Origin: JAFDZW01 sp038229915
GTDB lineage: Bacteria > Bacteroidota > Ignavibacteria > Palsa-1295
DNA length: 34,148 nucleotides
Direction: 5' to 3'
Assembly: GCA_038229915.1 (NCBI GenBank)
Contig: JBBRNY010000017.1
Coordinates: 1-34,148, forward strand
Positions within the stretch are counted from its first letter, which is position 1; every line of letters starts with the position of its first letter. The translations under genes and the position numbers were made by a program. Below, piece after piece: positions 31,052-34,148 of this stretch. The notes beneath the pieces were generated by a model. It was given only the letters and a program-made list of their open reading frames with translations. It was not told the DNA's origin and ran no database searches.

Positions 31052-33487
31052 GTGAGTACGAACCTCTTCTCCCCGAAATTCCAAGCCCTTGTGCTTGCAA
31101 TTATTTGCGTATTATTCTTGTCATCGGTTGCTAATGCGCAGACACCTGATTATCGCCGAGTGATCACTCACGAATCGCGCGGAACAGATTTTTGGGTATG
31201 CTTCCCACAGAATGCTCGCGTCGAACAAAATAATCTTCTTGTATTCAAACTCTATATTACCGGAGATAAACTGACAACCGGTACGGTCTCGATCCCTGGG
31301 CTCGGAATCACCAAACGATTTTCGCTTAATCCTTCGGAAGTGATCAGTGTCGATATTGATTCGATCGCTCAAGTGTTTGGCAGTGATCAATTACAAAAGC
31401 TTGGTGTCCATCTTGAATGTGACAACGCTGTTTCGGTGTATGGTCTTTCTAATCGCAAAGCCAGTACTGATACTTATCTCGCGTATCCATCGAACGTGCT
31501 TGGTACGGTCTATCGTGTCGTGGGGTATTATCCTCTTTCGCAAGAAGATGCTTTTACTTCGCAAGCGACGTGGATCGCAACAGAAGATAATACGGTCGCG
31601 ACCGTGACACTCACTGCCGGCACAAAAGGTGGAAAACGTGCAGGCGAAACCTTTAGCATCTCGATGAACAAAGGTGATGTGTATCAAATTCAAGCAGCCA
31701 ACAGCAGTGACAAACGCAGCGATCTGACCGGAACGCTCGTGGTCGGGAATAAACCGCTTGCATTTTTTACCGGACATACTTGCGCACAGGTACCGTCGGA
31801 TGTGTTCTATTGCGACCAGCTTCTTGAAATGGAGCCGCCCGCCCCAAGTTGGGGAAGACAGTTCTATGTCGGCAGACTCGAAGGTCGCGGCGAGTATGCG
31901 ATACGTGTGGTTGCCAATGAGCCGAACACGCAAGTATTTATGGACAACAAAGTTGTCGCGAAGCTTTCGACCGCAGGACAATTTTACGAAAACAATCACG
32001 CCAAAGATAATTCGGTTATTACATCGAACAAACCGGTGATCGTTGCGCAGTATGCGCAAAGCTCGGATGCCGATTCAGTCAAGATCGGCGATCCGTTTAT
32101 GCTCTTCATTACCCCGACTGAGCAGTTCTTAAGTTATTATCGTTTCGTGACACCTGTCAAAGGGGATTGGCATCACTATATTAATCTCGTCGTTCAGACC
32201 GATGCGATCAGCTCGCTTCAGCTTGACGGACATCCGCTGTCCGCACGATATTTTAAGACGATCGGTATTTCGCGATTTGCAATTGCTCAAGTCGAGATCG
32301 GTTTTGGCTCGCACTTTGTAAAATGCGATAAGCCGTTTGGGTTATACTCCTATGGTTTTGGTGTTGCCAGAGATAATTATGATTCTTATGGTAACAATGG
32401 TGGTCAGCTTGTCGAGACGATACCTGATGTTGCTGACACCGCAAAGCCAACGGTTGAGCTGGTCTCCGACGATGCGAACGGGCCACTGGCAATGATCGCT
32501 CGTGATGATAAATTATTTGATCAAGGTTTAGCATCGATCACCGTGATCGATAGTAGTAATTTCAAGACTCCGGTGATGATACCGCCATTCGATCCGGGTA
32601 CGCCGCAGTTGCCGTTGTTGTTTCGAATTCGTGATACGAGTTCGTGCGGATTTATGAGCCTTCGGGTTGTTGACGTTGCCAAGAATGAATCGTACTTTGT
32701 GATCTGCCGAACCCAAGTCAATAATGTTTGGACCTACCAACTCTATTCCGGCAGGGGACAGATCTGCCCGAGTTGTAAATCTTGGACGGTGCAATTTACG
32801 GCGACACCATCGGCAACGATCTCGAATGTGACGTTCGAAAAGCCGGATTATCTCAGAGGCTTCGGTCCGTTCAATGATTTTAGTACACGATTAAGTGGTG
32901 GCTTTACCGGAAGTTATATTTACCCGTTCAGCAAGAAGTTTATGCTCAGTGGTGGTATCGGGTATAGTTCGTATAGCGGCGCGGCGCGAGCACTTCATTC
33001 GAGCTTTGCGCAAGACTCGATCTTTTATGGCGATACCGTTGGTGCCCCATTAAATAAAGTCGTCGAGCAATACACCGCTGAAGTGTCTTTGAGTTATCTG
33101 TCGTTGCATTTGGGAATGTATCATTATTTTGTACCCGAAAAAGTATATTTCTTTGCCGGACTCTCGGCTGAAGTATTGCTGAGTGCGACCTACTTCGAAA
33201 CATCGGAAATACTCTATCCTGCGACGCTCGATTACAATACCAGCATCGACCCTGCGCGCAGAAGCACCGGCGCGAGAAAGATCACTGTTGCAAATGGCAA
33301 CCTCCCAAGCCCGACAAAATTTCAGTTGGCGCTTGAGCTATCGCCCGGTTTTCAATTCAAGCTCAACAAGAATTTTTCGCTCCTAACAGGGCTCTATCTC
33401 AATATGCCGCTCTTCGATGCCGTCACCGACCTCAACTGGCATCTCACAACCTTCGGCGCAAGGATCGGGTTGAATTATCGACATTAA
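31052..33487 (+). CDS. IgGFc-binding-domain protein with C-terminal outer-membrane beta-barrel
   Basis: 811 residues from GTG: signal peptide cleaved probably at ANA|QT; an IgGFc_binding N-terminal-type domain (about 35-450) with RGTDFWVCFPQN, KLYITGD, GTVSIPGLG, LLEMEPPAPSWGRQFYV and NYDSYGNNGGQ; a central Ig-like region with several Cys (about 460-600); and a C-terminal part (about 610-811) of alternating aromatic-rich strands ending GARIGLNYRH, as in 8-stranded outer-membrane barrels. The name of the first domain comes from human FCGBP; binding of antibodies is not implied. The protein most likely sits in the outer membrane with the adhesin-like part exposed. Downstream of and coupled to the small secreted protein. 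Confidence 0.82.
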   Translation: MSTNLFSPKFQALVLAIICVLFLSSVANAQTPDYRRVITHESRGTDFWVCFPQNARVEQNNLLVFKLYITGDKLTTGTVSIPGLGITKRFSLNPSEVISVDIDSIAQVFGSDQLQKLGVHLECDNAVSVYGLSNRKASTDTYLAYPSNVLGTVYRVVGYYPLSQEDAFTSQATWIATEDNTVATVTLTAGTKGGKRAGETFSISMNKGDVYQIQAANSSDKRSDLTGTLVVGNKPLAFFTGHTCAQVPSDVFYCDQLLEMEPPAPSWGRQFYVGRLEGRGEYAIRVVANEPNTQVFMDNKVVAKLSTAGQFYENNHAKDNSVITSNKPVIVAQYAQSSDADSVKIGDPFMLFITPTEQFLSYYRFVTPVKGDWHHYINLVVQTDAISSLQLDGHPLSARYFKTIGISRFAIAQVEIGFGSHFVKCDKPFGLYSYGFGVARDNYDSYGNNGGQLVETIPDVADTAKPTVELVSDDANGPLAMIARDDKLFDQGLASITVIDSSNFKTPVMIPPFDPGTPQLPLLFRIRDTSSCGFMSLRVVDVAKNESYFVICRTQVNNVWTYQLYSGRGQICPSCKSWTVQFTATPSATISNVTFEKPDYLRGFGPFNDFSTRLSGGFTGSYIYPFSKKFMLSGGIGYSSYSGAARALHSSFAQDSIFYGDTVGAPLNKVVEQYTAEVSLSYLSLHLGMYHYFVPEKVYFFAGLSAEVLLSATYFETSEILYPATLDYNTSIDPARRSTGARKITVANGNLPSPTKFQLALELSPGFQFKLNKNFSLLTGLYLNMPLFDAVTDLNWHLTTFGARIGLNYRH

Positions 33488-33514
33488 CTTCAACGAGACG
33501 TTCTATACAAAACA

Positions 33515-34148
33515 ATGCGTCTGCTCAAATACATATTTTGTTTTTTATTCTTTCAGATTGCGAGTGTGTCATTTGCGCAAAGGAGTGAACCAAATCTTTC
33601 TATTAAAGCTATAGATACCACCCCGCTTGCATTAATACTTGATTCTGATCAAGCATACTGTTCATACTTAGCTGATCGTGGACGTAGAAATTATTTTGAA
33701 GGGTATCCAGAATATTCCAGACGAGCCTATGATACACTAAAACTACTTATCGAGTCTTGTCCTAATAGTATTACCCCATCCCTTGGGGCGACATGGCATG
33801 CCTTTGGTGAAATTGGAACCAGTGTACAAGATATGAGTAATGACAATAATAGATGGTTAGAGTTGAAAGATTGGCTGAAAAAAGTTCTTTATCTAAATAC
33901 GGATACACTATATTATTGTGCTGATGCCAATGAAATGTTTTATACATTTAATTATATTGTACCCGGGAAGGGGCAGGATGTCAACGGCATTATTTCCTTA
34001 ATTGATTATCTGTTAACGACTAATCATTGTCCTGAGCTAAAAAAAGATTTGACAGATACAAGAATTTACTTGCGAACTCGTCAAATTCAAAAATGGCAAG
34101 ACACTGTAAAAGATTCAGTTTCAACACCATTAGATACAACAGAATTAT
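33515..34148 (+). CDS. Secreted protein of unknown function, 3' end outside the window
   Basis: An ATG 27 bases after the preceding stop opens a frame that stays open to the window edge (211 codons visible). A signal peptide with probable cleavage SFA|QR is followed by a mostly helical-looking, Tyr/Leu/Asp-rich region (SYLADRGRRNYFEGYPEYSRR, LKLLIESCP, WLKKVLYLNTDTLYYCADANE, IDYLLTTNHCP) with several cysteines. It resembles the helical stretches that precede sorting domains in large FCB secreted proteins, but I do not recognise a family. Codon use is visibly more A/T-rich than in the gene before it. A C-terminal sorting domain may lie beyond the edge. Confidence 0.7.
   Translation, partial: MRLLKYIFCFLFFQIASVSFAQRSEPNLSIKAIDTTPLALILDSDQAYCSYLADRGRRNYFEGYPEYSRRAYDTLKLLIESCPNSITPSLGATWHAFGEIGTSVQDMSNDNNRWLELKDWLKKVLYLNTDTLYYCADANEMFYTFNYIVPGKGQDVNGIISLIDYLLTTNHCPELKKDLTDTRIYLRTRQIQKWQDTVKDSVSTPLDTTEL

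Noticed and set aside
31391..32059. 222-codon frame antisense to the IgGFc-binding-type protein gene
   Set aside because: Long antisense frames are expected from the codon bias of the real gene; product is Arg/His/Cys-rich with no signal or domain.

Overview
The window looks like a slice of a chromosome from a bacterium of the Bacteroidota/Chlorobi (FCB) superphylum. My impression is a Kapabacteria- or Ignavibacteria-like lineage, but that is judgement, not a measurement. Supporting signs are a type IX secretion (T9SS) sorting domain, several AxA|Q signal-peptide sites, OmpA proteins with thrombospondin-type-3 repeats, a CXXXY-type CcmE with a tiny CcmD-like protein, frequent GTG/TTG starts and few clear Shine-Dalgarno sites. 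The DNA is gene-dense. No stretch over 300 bases lacks a gene, and I saw no tRNA, rRNA 16S/23S, CRISPR, insertion sequence or prophage.

Region 1 (3-13645, plus strand): the 3' part of a bifunctional NAD(P)HX repair enzyme is translationally coupled to a cytochrome c maturation cluster (ccmB, ccmC, a 41-codon ccmD, ccmE, ccmF; no ccmA in view). Then come purL with its own terminator, and an operon of sensor kinase, sigma-54-type response regulator, CPBP membrane protease and cdsA.

Region 2 (13651-18094, minus strand): a T9SS-exported protein, a YmdB-like phosphoesterase, folD and nadK, tightly packed and converging on cdsA with a 5-base gap.

Region 3 (18291-26556, plus): a type II fatty acid/phospholipid cluster, rpmF-plsX-fabH-fabD-[cysteine-cluster protein]-fabG-acpP-fabF-rnc, followed by a flippase-like membrane protein and a strong two-way terminator.

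Region 4 (26672-29473, minus): an OmpA-family protein with a 15-unit, 69-bp repeat array encoding calcium-binding-type repeats, and a small lipoprotein that looks like a shortened relative.

Region 5 (29592-34148, plus): rpsL and rpsG with a structured intercistronic region and a terminator straight after rpsG (no fusA), then three secreted/outer-membrane genes: a stand-alone sorting-domain-like protein, an IgGFc-binding-domain protein with a C-terminal beta-barrel, and a truncated secreted protein running off the end.

The most interesting candidates are the rpsL-rpsG intercistronic element (pseudoknot plus 4-codon ORF), the secreted gene trio at the right end, the cysteine-cluster gene inside the fab operon, and the altered GAFTGA loop of the sigma-54 regulator. 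All are readings by eye; none was tested by database search or folding software.
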